64,000 bases of DNA, taken from NCBI GenBank assembly GCA_022825895.1, contig JAJDVX010000041.1, positions 19,324 through 83,323 on the forward strand, read 5' to 3'. This document shows, one piece after another, positions 1 to 7,225 of the stretch (positions within the stretch are counted from its first letter, which is position 1; each line of letters begins with the position of its first letter). The position numbers and the translations under genes are program-made. This DNA comes from Chloroflexota bacterium (GTDB lineage Bacteria > Chloroflexota > UBA11872). Under the pieces are notes generated by a model. It saw only the letters and a list, made by a program, of their open reading frames with translations. It was not told where the DNA came from and made no database searches.

Positions 1-589
1 CGACGCGCGGCAGCCACTCCATCAGCGCCCGCCAGTACGCCTCGCTACGGTCGAGCGGGCCGACGCGGTCGGCGGCGATGTCCGAGTAGATGCCCATGAC
101 CGCGGGCAGGTCGGTGGATTGGAAGGGACGGACCACATAGCCGCCGGCCCACTCGATGTCGCCGCCGGGAAACCCGGCTTCGAGCTGCGCGGTTGCCAGG
201 GCGTGCCAGCCGCGGCCGGCGTAGACCTCGGGGGTCCCGGTCGAGAGCAGGGACAGCGGCTGACCGTCGGCCTGCATCCGCTCCACGGCCGCGTCCAGCA
301 GCCGGCCGGCATGGCCCCGGCCGCGGTGCGCGGGGTCAACGCCAACGTCGGCGATGCCGCCGAAGCGTACGCGCGCCTCGCCGTAGCGCATGGTGCGGTC
401 GGCGATCCAGAGGTGCCCGACGATGGCGCCGCCGTCCTCGACGACCAGGCTCTGGGATACGTCCCAGGCGGGGTCGGCGCTCTGGTGGCGCTCGAAGTAG
501 TCGCGGGGCGTGTCGTCGAATGCGCGGTCGGTCAGGTCCAACGCTTCGTCGCGTCGGTTCGGGGTCAGGGGGGCGACTGTAGGGTTCAT
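1..589 (-). CDS. GNAT N-acetyltransferase, Eis-like (3-prime end cut by window edge)
   Basis: The ATG at 589 opens a minus-strand frame that stays open to the window edge (196 codons visible), so the C-terminus is missing. Residues 81-100 form the acetyl-CoA-binding motif A of the GNAT fold: VDPAHRGRGHAGRLL contains the R-G-R-G-H-A pyrophosphate loop. A second block from about residue 150 (YVVRPF, then R-S-E-A-Y-W-R) resembles the second GNAT half of the Eis family. The role is therefore probable acetyl transfer from acetyl-CoA to an amine; the substrate is unknown. No clear ribosome binding site precedes the ATG. A hairpin with a U-tract lies 30 nt upstream of the start. The frame is confident, the Eis-like assignment moderate. 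Confidence 0.8.
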   Translation of the reverse strand, partial: MNPTVAPLTPNRRDEALDLTDRAFDDTPRDYFERHQSADPAWDVSQSLVVEDGGAIVGHLWIADRTMRYGEARVRFGGIADVGVDPAHRGRGHAGRLLDAAVERMQADGQPLSLLSTGTPEVYAGRGWHALATAQLEAGFPGGDIEWAGGYVVRPFQSTDLPAVMGIYSDIAADRVGPLDRSEAYWRALMEWLPRV

Positions 590-618
590 AGGCAAGGGGT
601 TGGTGGGCTGCGGGTACG

Positions 619-651
619 AAAAAGCGGCCCGACGCGCTGGCGTCCGGGCCG
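619..651 (-). terminator. Hairpin plus U-tract upstream of the acetyltransferase
   Basis: Read on the minus strand, arms at 651-640 and 635-625 pair through 11 base pairs with one bulged base around a 4-nt loop. One C and then five U (619-623) follow. This is the layout of an intrinsic terminator, but no minus-strand gene lies upstream to be terminated. It may be an attenuator in the acetyltransferase leader or the end of a very short RNA. Confidence 0.45.
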
Positions 652-657
652 GCACGG

Positions 658-663
658 AATATA
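658..663 (-). promoter_or_regulatory. Possible -10 box for the acetyltransferase
   Basis: TATATT on the minus strand, about 70 nt upstream of the start at 589. No good -35 is visible. A start site 7 nt downstream would put the hairpin at 619-651 at the very 5-prime end of the RNA. Weak evidence on its own. Confidence 0.25.
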
Positions 664-796
664 GCAAATGGGGTGGGTCAGCCGAGGCTAGACTCGGAAC
701 ACGAGCCGAAGGAACGATCGCGACGACCGCCATGCCAGCAGCGACGCACGCTCACCCGGGCGCAGGCCCCGGCCAAACCGTGGGCCGCCGGACGTG

Positions 797-1534
797 ATGC
801 CGCAGCGCCTTCGGCGGGAACTCTTCACGCTGCGCGGCTTGCTGTTCGTGTTGCTGGGCGTGCTGGCGCTGGCGGTGGGGGCGCTTCTGCTGGCGATGTT
901 GGCCACGCAACCGGGAGCTGCCGGGCCGGTGGCGAGCGGCGGGCCGGCGCCGGCCGCGCCAGCAGGGTCGCGCTCGGGCCCGCTGAGCGACGACGCGGCG
1001 GCGGCCGAGGCGGCGCCGACGCGGCGTCCGCTGATTCGGCTGCCGACGCGACCGCCACCGGCCGAGATCGCGGCGGTCGCGATGCTCCCGAGCAACCTGG
1101 TCGACGATGCGGACTTGCGCACGTTTCTGCGCGAGGCGGACCAGATGATTGCGGTACTCGATCCAGCCACGGGCTACCTGGGGATGCTGGCGACGCAGGC
1201 GCTGCGGGACGAGACCTCGAGGTTGCGGGTGATTGCGGAGAGCGGCGGCGCGGCCGCGGCGCTTGCCGAGATTCGCCCGGTTCGCTCGACGTCCGAGCTG
1301 CCGGCTGACGCCCAGACGCTGGCGCTGTTGCTGCGGTCAATCCTGGTGTCGAGCGCGGCCGGGCAGCAAAGCCTGCTGGACAGCGTTTCCGGACAGCCGG
1401 CGATCACCGAGCGGATTCAAGCGGCCCGGGAAGCGCGGGCCCTGGGCCGTTTCCTTGAGATTCACGACGCGCTGGCGTTTGGGGCGGAGTTGCGCAATCA
1501 CCTGGTGCTGTCGACGTCGATCGATCGTCCCTAG
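797..1534 (+). CDS. Hypothetical single-pass membrane protein
   Basis: 245 residues from ATG 797 (a GTG at 794 is directly adjacent). Residues about 13-36 are a strong transmembrane helix preceded by arginines, so the N-terminus is probably inside and the rest outside the membrane. Residues 37-85 are Ala/Pro/Gly-rich and low complexity. The remainder looks helical and contains no motif I recognise. The 204 nt before it hold only the minus-strand hairpin. Its TAG stop shares the bases CTAG (1531-1534) with the stop of the convergent lipoprotein gene. Function unknown; it may be a local envelope protein. Codon composition matches the neighbours. Confidence 0.6.
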   Translation: MPQRLRRELFTLRGLLFVLLGVLALAVGALLLAMLATQPGAAGPVASGGPAPAAPAGSRSGPLSDDAAAAEAAPTRRPLIRLPTRPPPAEIAAVAMLPSNLVDDADLRTFLREADQMIAVLDPATGYLGMLATQALRDETSRLRVIAESGGAAAALAEIRPVRSTSELPADAQTLALLLRSILVSSAAGQQSLLDSVSGQPAITERIQAAREARALGRFLEIHDALAFGAELRNHLVLSTSIDRP

Positions 1535-3327
1535 CCAGCGGCCGGCTCGATCTCGGGTAGCTGCCAGGACTCAATAGCGCGTTCGGCGTTGGCCGTCAGG
1601 AGAAGGTTGGCGGCAGGCGCGGCGGCGACGGCGCGAATTTCAGACGAGGTGACGAGCTGTCCGAGTTGCGCGCCGTCGGCACGGATGACGACGAGCGTGC
1701 GTTCGGACGTCTGCGCGATCACGTAGTCATTGGTGACGAGCAGCCGTTCGACCGCAAGACCGGGAATCTGCCAGAGTTGGGTGCCGGTGAGGCTGAAGGC
1801 GCCGAGCCCGTTGGGGCCGGCCAGCACGATGGTGTCGTTCCCGGGCATGCGCATCGCGGCGGTGGAGGGGTAGCCGATCTGCCAGACGAGATCGCCGCGG
1901 GCACTATCGAAGATCAGCGAGCTCTGATTCGTCACGGCGACCGTGTGTTCGCCGGACCGGGTGAACAGCACGTTGTGCAGCTCGCCGTCGACGCCGAACC
2001 GCTGGTCCAGGTTTCCGGCCGGTGTTATGAGAACGATCTGGTTCTCGCCCTGCTTTGAGGAGGCGACGGCCACGGTGCCCGTCCGCGGATTGAGCGCCAC
2101 GCCGGCGGCGCTGATGTAGGACTGCGTGGGACCCCAGCGCTGCCCATTTCGATCGAAGGCGAACACGTGCCCCAGCCCGCTGGCATTGGTCGAGCGGGCC
2201 ACCAGCCAACTACCGTCCGGCGCAAAGACGACGTCCTCGAGCAGCTGATTGTCGGGACGTGCCGGCGACCTCCAGATCGGCGCACCTGCCGAGTCAAGCA
2301 GCATGAGGTCGAAGCCATGCGCGGCCATGAGTGCCCCGTCCGCCGACACGGCGGCGCGCGACAGCGGAACCCGCAGGTTGTTGGACCAGCGCGATTCGCC
2401 GGCAGGCCCGAAGACCTGGACCGCGCCGTTGCGGGCTATGGCGACGACAGGATCTCCCCGGGCCGACGTGGCGAGGCCGGTGATGTCAAAGTCGGTTCTG
2501 GCCAGCCAGGCCCGCTCGGTCCAGCGGCCGGCCGCGGGAGCGCGAAGTTCGCTTACGGAAAACGCGAGGTCGACGACGTCCTCAATGCGAGTCGCGAAAT
2601 TCTCAAGTTGCCAGGCGCGAGCCGCGGCGTCGGCTTCGTTGGGCGTGGGAAAACGCCCGGCCTCCACCCAGCGCGGATAGACGCGGGACATCCGGATGAC
2701 GGGGAGGCGCTGCCCGATGCGCGCCCGGGCCTCGGCTTCATCCGTAAAGGGGCCGACCAACACGGCGAGCATGGGGACGCGGAGGGCCTGGATGCGGAAT
2801 GCGCCGAGCTCGTCGACGGTCTTGAGCAGCCAGTCCTTGGTTCGGCCCTGATCAAGGGCTTCGGCGAAGGCCTCAATCGCGGCGCGGGCGCGTTGCTGCA
2901 GGGTAAGGACGTGCACGAGGCGCTCGGGCTGCTCGGAGTCGCGGTAGGCGCGAACCGTTGGGATGATTTCGACGAGCGCGTCGACGGCGATCGTAAGGTG
3001 CTGGTGGGCGACGGCGGCCGACGCCGGGGGGCTGAGCGGCACCAGGCCTTGCCCCAACGTCCCGATCGAGTCGAATCGAGCCTCGGCGGCAGCGGCAAAC
3101 TGGTCGGCCGTCTGTGATCCGGCGCCCAGTTCGCGGATGTTGAGTTCGAACGTGCGCACGACCTCGAGCGCCCCGGTCGCGACCTTGAGGGCCGGCTCCC
3201 AGTAGGGGCGTGCGGTGAGCCGCGCCGAGCGGGAGGCGGCCTCGCCGCAGGCGGTGAGCACGGCGGCCAGGCCGGTCGCGACAACGAAGGCCCGCCGGGA
3301 CACCGCGGTGCGCCGCCCCTCCGACAT
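1531..3327 (-). CDS. Tat-type lipoprotein with SPOR-like region and C-terminal beta-propeller
   Basis: 598 residues from ATG 3327. A longer frame to 3420 would overlap the end of miaB and hide the signal peptide, so 3327 is preferred. The signal has a twin-arginine core (S-R-R-A-F-V-V at residues 10-16), a hydrophobic stretch and a lipobox LTAC with Cys27. Residues about 180-255 contain two SPOR-like halves (VGPFTDEAEARARIG and a second block near 220-250), a fold that in other proteins binds peptidoglycan strands. Residues about 270-595 are repetitive beta strands in a PQQ/WD40-like propeller pattern. It is probably an outside-facing scaffold, with no enzyme motif seen. It begins 7 nt after miaB on the same strand. 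Stop codon shared with the gene ending at 1534. Confidence 0.75.
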   Translation of the reverse strand: MSEGRRTAVSRRAFVVATGLAAVLTACGEAASRSARLTARPYWEPALKVATGALEVVRTFELNIRELGAGSQTADQFAAAAEARFDSIGTLGQGLVPLSPPASAAVAHQHLTIAVDALVEIIPTVRAYRDSEQPERLVHVLTLQQRARAAIEAFAEALDQGRTKDWLLKTVDELGAFRIQALRVPMLAVLVGPFTDEAEARARIGQRLPVIRMSRVYPRWVEAGRFPTPNEADAAARAWQLENFATRIEDVVDLAFSVSELRAPAAGRWTERAWLARTDFDITGLATSARGDPVVAIARNGAVQVFGPAGESRWSNNLRVPLSRAAVSADGALMAAHGFDLMLLDSAGAPIWRSPARPDNQLLEDVVFAPDGSWLVARSTNASGLGHVFAFDRNGQRWGPTQSYISAAGVALNPRTGTVAVASSKQGENQIVLITPAGNLDQRFGVDGELHNVLFTRSGEHTVAVTNQSSLIFDSARGDLVWQIGYPSTAAMRMPGNDTIVLAGPNGLGAFSLTGTQLWQIPGLAVERLLVTNDYVIAQTSERTLVVIRADGAQLGQLVTSSEIRAVAAAPAANLLLTANAERAIESWQLPEIEPAAG

Positions 3328-3334
3328 GCGAGTG

Positions 3335-4672
3335 TCAGCCCGGTGCGTTGGCGACCGCCGTGCCTCGCAGCGACCAGGGAGTCGCCGCGGTGATTCTGAC
3401 GGCGCGCAGATCACCGGCATCGAGTCCGACCCGATGGGGGATGAACACCAGCTTGTTGGTGCGGGTGCGGCCCCGCCAGCGTGGACCTTCGCCGTCGCCC
3501 TTGCCCGGCGTCAGTTCTTCCAACAGAACCTCAGTCGTCTTGCCCAGGTATCCGCGGTTGATGTCCTCGGCGACGACGGTCTGCTCGCGTTCGATGCGAT
3601 GGAGCCGCCGCAGTTTTTCCTCCCGCGGGACGTCGTCGGCCCATTCGGCGGCAACGGTTCCCTTTCTGGGCGAAAAGGCCGCGACATGCACCTGATCGAA
3701 GCGCAAGTCTCGGACCATTTGCCAGGAGTTCCGGAAGTGCGCCTCCCGCTCCCCGCAGAAACCGACAATGATGTCGGTGGTGAGCGCCACGCCGGGGACG
3801 GTGGCGCGCAGCATCGCGACGGTGTCGCGGTAGAAGCCCGCGGAGTAGCCGCGGGCCATGCGCTTGAGCACCCAGTCGTCACCGGACTGGACCGGAAGAT
3901 TGATTTCCTCGCAGACGCCCGGAATGTCACGCATGGCCTCGGCCAGCGCCCGAGTCATAAAGCGCGGGTGGGCGGTGGTGAAGCGAATCCGCTCGATGCC
4001 TTCCACGGCGTCCACGGCTTCGAGGATGTCGGGCAGGGCCGTGCCGTCAAGGTCGAAGCCGTAGGCGTTGACGATCTGGCCGAGCAGAACGATCTCGCGT
4101 GCGCCTTCGTCGCGGAAACGGCGGACCTCATCGAGGATCTCGGCGAGCGGCCGGCTGCGCTGGGCGCCGCGCCGAAACGGCACGATGCAGTAGGTGCAGC
4201 GCTTGTCGCAGCCGTAGATCACGTTGACGAAGCGGGAGACGGCGCCGGCGCCGGGGGCGGGCTGCGCTTCGACGTCCTCGTAGGCGGGCGCGTCGGCGGG
4301 GGCGGCGCGGGCCAGCCGGGCGAGCAGGGGCTCGGCATTGAGCGTGTCGAACAGCACGTCCACGGGATCGAGATGGGGCGCCAGTTCGTCTTCGTCGGCG
4401 TGGACGGTGCAGCCGGTAAGGCCGACGACGAGGTGGGGTTTGGCTTTCTTGAGCCCCTTGAGCATGCCGAGCATGCCCCAGACCTTGCGGTCGGCGTTGT
4501 CGCGAACGGCGCAGCCGTTCACCACCACGGCCGTCGCATCAGCCAGCGTGCCGGCGGGCGTGTGGCCGGCGCGGCGCAGTTCGCGCTGAATCCGTTCGCC
4601 ATCGGCGCGATTCATCTGGCAGCCGATGGTCCAGATGAACACGCGGTGGGCGGGAAGCAGTGTCGGCGGCAT
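3335..4672 (-). CDS. miaB: tRNA-2-methylthio-N6-dimethylallyladenosine synthase
   Basis: A radical-SAM methylthiotransferase that adds the 2-methylthio group to i6A37 in tRNAs reading UNN codons. The UPF0004 domain carries Cys18, Cys54 and Cys88 (GCQMN, NGCAV, TGC). The radical-SAM cluster is C155-D-K-R-C159-T-Y-C162, and a TRAM-type domain follows at the C-terminus. The length of 445 residues is normal. ATG 4672 is chosen because the protein then begins near MPPTLLPAHRVF with the first cysteine in its usual place. ATG 4717 would coincide with the start site expected from the divergent -10 at 4723-4729, whereas 4672 leaves a 45-nt leader. It is read together with the lipoprotein gene that follows. 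MtaB or RimO are less likely given the GCQMN and NGC spacing. Confidence 0.9.
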   Translation of the reverse strand: MPPTLLPAHRVFIWTIGCQMNRADGERIQRELRRAGHTPAGTLADATAVVVNGCAVRDNADRKVWGMLGMLKGLKKAKPHLVVGLTGCTVHADEDELAPHLDPVDVLFDTLNAEPLLARLARAAPADAPAYEDVEAQPAPGAGAVSRFVNVIYGCDKRCTYCIVPFRRGAQRSRPLAEILDEVRRFRDEGAREIVLLGQIVNAYGFDLDGTALPDILEAVDAVEGIERIRFTTAHPRFMTRALAEAMRDIPGVCEEINLPVQSGDDWVLKRMARGYSAGFYRDTVAMLRATVPGVALTTDIIVGFCGEREAHFRNSWQMVRDLRFDQVHVAAFSPRKGTVAAEWADDVPREEKLRRLHRIEREQTVVAEDINRGYLGKTTEVLLEELTPGKGDGEGPRWRGRTRTNKLVFIPHRVGLDAGDLRAVRITAATPWSLRGTAVANAPG

Positions 4673-4719
4673 CGAACGATTGGAACCTTGCGCAGCGGCC
4701 GAGGGCCGAAGTGCCACGC

Positions 4720-4729
4720 TGGTATGATA
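4720..4729. promoter_or_regulatory. Extended -10 promoter of the polysaccharide operon, symmetric and possibly bidirectional
   Basis: TGGTATGAT at 4720-4728 is an extended -10 on the plus strand. The predicted start is near 4735, about 80 nt before the first gene. The heptamer TATGATA (4723-4729) reads TATCATA on the other strand, a second acceptable -10 pointing at miaB with a start near 4717. No consensus -35 is visible in either direction, which fits an extended -10 element on the plus side. Confidence 0.5.
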
Positions 4730-4815
4730 GCGGTCCGGGGTATGCGCACCGGATACGCAGTCTGGACGGTGATTTTCTGCGCTCCCGATTGACGCTTCTC
4801 CGCCGCCCGGCCGTT

Positions 4816-4989
4816 ATGGCGTTTCTTGTTCTGGCGACGGTTCTGACGGCCCTGGTTTTCATGGTCTCGGTCGGACGGTCGCTGGGCGCGGCGCAGTATG
4901 CCGGGCTGGTGGCGGTGGCCGTGGTGACGGCGGCGTTTGCCGTGGGACTGATGTACGCCGACGCGGATTCGGACGATTCGGCGTCGTAG
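4816..4989 (+). CDS. Small two-helix membrane protein
   Basis: 57 residues from ATG 4816. The frame is also open upstream, with a TTG at 4789 as the next plausible start. Two hydrophobic helices (about residues 2-20 and 25-44) are separated by a short polar turn, and the acidic tail is D-A-D-S-D-D-S. No family recognised. It is the first gene after the extended -10 at 4720-4728 and ends 1-10 nt before rmlD, so it is probably the leader gene of the polysaccharide operon. It may be a membrane helper protein, but that is inference. Confidence 0.55.
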   Translation: MAFLVLATVLTALVFMVSVGRSLGAAQYAGLVAVAVVTAAFAVGLMYADADSDDSAS

Positions 4990-4999
4990 CGTGGCGGGC

Positions 5000-5836
5000 A
5001 TGACCGTGGTGACGGGCGCCGGCGGTCAGCTGGGCATCGAACTCGCGCGGCGGCTGGACGCGCAGACCGCGGTGACGCTGAACCGCCCGCAACTTGACAT
5101 AACCGACGCTCGACTTGTCGAGCGAACGCTGGGCGAGATTGCGCCACGCCTGATCATCCACGCGGCGGCGGCGACGAACGTCGACGGCTGCGAGCGCGAC
5201 CGGGCCGAGGCGTACCGGATAAACGCGGTCGGGACGTGGAATGTGGCGCGGGCGGCCGCGCGGGCCGGCGCGGCGATGGTGTACGTGAGTACGAACTACG
5301 TCTTTGACGGCAAGAAACTGGGTCCCTACCTGGAATACGACGACGCCTCGCCGCTGAGCGCCTACGGCTGGACCAAGCTCCACGGCGAACGGGCGGCGCG
5401 CCAGGTGGTCGACCGGCTCTACGTCGTACGAACAAGCTGGCTCTACAGCCGGTGGGGCCACAATTTCCTCAGCCGCCTGACGAACCTGGACGCTTCCGAC
5501 GGACCCCTGCGGTACGTGGGCGACCAGGTTGCCAATCCGACAAATGCCGGCGACCTGGCCGCCGCGATCCTGGAGCTGTCAACGACGGAGGCGTTCGGCG
5601 TGCACCACCTGGTGAACGAGGGGGCTACCAGCTGGTACGGCTGGGCAGCGGCCGTGTTGGCGGGGCTGGGACGCGCCGACATCGCGTTGGAAGAGATCAG
5701 CGCGGACGAGTTTCCGCGGGCGGCGGCGGTGCCAACGAATGCCGAACTGGCCAATGAGACGGCGCGCGCCGTTGGCGTGACGCTGCGTCCGTGGAGCGAT
5801 GCCCTGACGGCGCATCTTCGCGAGGTCGCCGCCTAG
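5000..5836 (+). CDS. rmlD: dTDP-4-dehydrorhamnose reductase
   Basis: Extended short-chain dehydrogenase that reduces dTDP-4-keto-L-rhamnose to dTDP-L-rhamnose with NAD(P)H, the last step of nucleotide-rhamnose synthesis. The protein opens with the Rossmann motif TGAGGQLG (residues 5-12). VSTNYVFDG and the catalytic Y-x-x-x-K in SAYGWTKLHGE follow in the expected order. 278 residues, normal length. ATG 5000 puts the glycine motif at the usual position; GTG 4991 would add three residues. Its stop codon abuts the GTG of the next glycosyltransferase with no gap. rmlA, rmlB and rmlC are not in the window, so the substrate must come from genes elsewhere. Confidence 0.9.
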   Translation: MTVVTGAGGQLGIELARRLDAQTAVTLNRPQLDITDARLVERTLGEIAPRLIIHAAAATNVDGCERDRAEAYRINAVGTWNVARAAARAGAAMVYVSTNYVFDGKKLGPYLEYDDASPLSAYGWTKLHGERAARQVVDRLYVVRTSWLYSRWGHNFLSRLTNLDASDGPLRYVGDQVANPTNAGDLAAAILELSTTEAFGVHHLVNEGATSWYGWAAAVLAGLGRADIALEEISADEFPRAAAVPTNAELANETARAVGVTLRPWSDALTAHLREVAA

Positions 5837-6802
5837 GTGACGGCCAGTGGCGGCGCGGACTCGCCGCGCTGGACGGTCTTGATTCCGACCTGGAACGGGC
5901 GGCATCTGCTGGAGGAAGCGCTGGGCGGCCTGGATGCGCAGGTGCTGCGGGACTTCGAGGTGATCGTGGTGGACGACGGTTCCGATGACGACACGGTGGC
6001 CTGGATGCGCTCGCAGCGTCCGGCCGACCGGGTCGTGGAGCTGCCGAGTCAGCGAGGTCTGGCGGCGGCGCTCAACCGAGGGATTGCGGTCGCGCGCGGG
6101 CGGTTTATCGCGCTGCTCAATAATGACGCGGTGCCGGACCCCGGGTGGCTGGCCGCCCTGGACCGTGCGTTCGCGACGTCGCCCACGGCCAGTTTCCTGG
6201 CGTCGCGGATTCTGCTCTACGACGATCCATCGCGCCTGCACGCCGCCGGCGACACGTACGGCCGCGATGGGCTGCCGGGCAATCGCGGGGTCTGGCAGCC
6301 GGACGGACCGATGTACCGCGAGCCGCGCGAGGTTTTTGGCGCGTGCGCGGCGGCGGCGGCCTATCGGCGCGAACTGTTCGACGACATCGGCGTGTTCGAC
6401 GAGGACCTGGTGATGTACTGCGAAGACGTTGATCTGGACTGGCGCGCGCAGATGGCGGGGCATCGATGCCGGTACGTGCCGGACGCCGTGGTGTGCCATC
6501 GCCTGAGCGCCACGGCGGGCGGACCGATTGCCAGCTACCTGGTCGCGCGCAATCGACCGCTGGTGGCCGTGATGAACATGCCCGGGTTTCTCTGGCGACG
6601 CGGGTGGTGGCGGATTGCGTGGGCTCAGCTTAAACTGGCGGTTGCGGCGTTTCGGGCGATTCAGGGGCGGGCGGCGCGCGCCACACTGGCGGGCCAGGTG
6701 GCATCGTTTGCGCACCTTCCCCGGGCCTGGAGCAAGCGGTCGCGCCGCCAGCGTTCACGCCGTGTAGCCGACGACTATATCGACGCCTTGCTTGAGCGTT
6801 GA
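5837..6802 (+). CDS. Family 2 glycosyltransferase, rhamnosyltransferase-like
   Basis: 321-residue GT-A fold enzyme. It shows VLIPTWNGR (nucleotide-sugar pocket), VVDDGSDDDT (metal/UDP site), LLNNDAVPD in the DxD position, and the acceptor-side acidic motif MYCEDVDLDWR. A weakly hydrophobic segment near residues 240-275 and a very basic tail suggest attachment to the inner face of the membrane. The start is GTG 5837, the base after the rmlD stop, so translation is probably coupled. Pairing with rmlD makes dTDP-rhamnose a plausible donor, but donor and acceptor cannot be read from sequence. It adds one sugar in the cell-surface glycan made by this operon. Confidence 0.85.
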   Translation: MTASGGADSPRWTVLIPTWNGRHLLEEALGGLDAQVLRDFEVIVVDDGSDDDTVAWMRSQRPADRVVELPSQRGLAAALNRGIAVARGRFIALLNNDAVPDPGWLAALDRAFATSPTASFLASRILLYDDPSRLHAAGDTYGRDGLPGNRGVWQPDGPMYREPREVFGACAAAAAYRRELFDDIGVFDEDLVMYCEDVDLDWRAQMAGHRCRYVPDAVVCHRLSATAGGPIASYLVARNRPLVAVMNMPGFLWRRGWWRIAWAQLKLAVAAFRAIQGRAARATLAGQVASFAHLPRAWSKRSRRQRSRRVADDYIDALLER

Positions 6803-6820
6803 CGCAGGTGGAGGACAGCG

Positions 6821-7195
6821 ATGGGGATTTTCCGGCGACTCTTCGGCGGCGGCAGCGGGGAACCGAAGGAACCCGTCGACAGCGCGTGGCACTTCTACGT
6901 GAAGAGCAAGTACGCGGACGAGATCATCGACATCCGGGTGGACCCGAATGCCGACCTGTCGCCGGAGTTCGACGGACCGGGTGACAGCGCCTCCCATTAC
7001 ACGACGAACAAGGACATCATTGGGGCCAAGAGTTTCCGAACCATCAACCTTTACCTCGTCTTCGACTCCAGCCGGGCGTTTACCGGCGACTACACGATCG
7101 AGGGCGGTGAACTGGTCGATCAGGCGGCCTACGATGCCTGGAAGGCACGAGAGACAGCCGGAAGCAGCGGCGACGGCGGCACGGACGAGGGATAG
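6821..7195 (+). CDS. Hypothetical small acidic protein in the polysaccharide operon
   Basis: 124 residues. ATG 6821 has a GGAGG ribosome binding site about 8 nt upstream, one of the better sites in this operon. It starts with a basic amphipathic segment (MGIFRRLFGGG) that could touch the membrane. A compact mixed alpha/beta region follows (about residues 20-108, with W-H-F-Y-V and S-F-R-T-I-N-L-Y-L-V-F), then a Gly/Asp/Glu tail. There is no signal peptide, cysteine or recognised motif. It sits between a glycosyltransferase and the ligase-like gene with gaps of 18 and 30 nt, so it is co-transcribed. Function unknown; I do not recognise the family. Confidence 0.7.
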   Translation: MGIFRRLFGGGSGEPKEPVDSAWHFYVKSKYADEIIDIRVDPNADLSPEFDGPGDSASHYTTNKDIIGAKSFRTINLYLVFDSSRAFTGDYTIEGGELVDQAAYDAWKARETAGSSGDGGTDEG

Positions 7196-7225
7196 CTCGC
7201 CAAGATTCTTTCGGGCGCCGGCGCG

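Noticed and set aside
590..793. Search for a tRNA or small RNA in the first intergenic region
   Set aside because: Several short inverted repeats occur but no cloverleaf or conserved T-arm; only the hairpin with U-tract is supported.
2167..3117. A 316-codon plus-strand frame inside the SPOR/propeller lipoprotein gene
   Set aside because: No motif or ribosome binding site; the minus-strand frame has a signal peptide and lipobox.
4742..4792. A 16-codon frame just after the predicted start site of the polysaccharide operon
   Set aside because: No ribosome binding site and no coupling to the next gene; likely chance.
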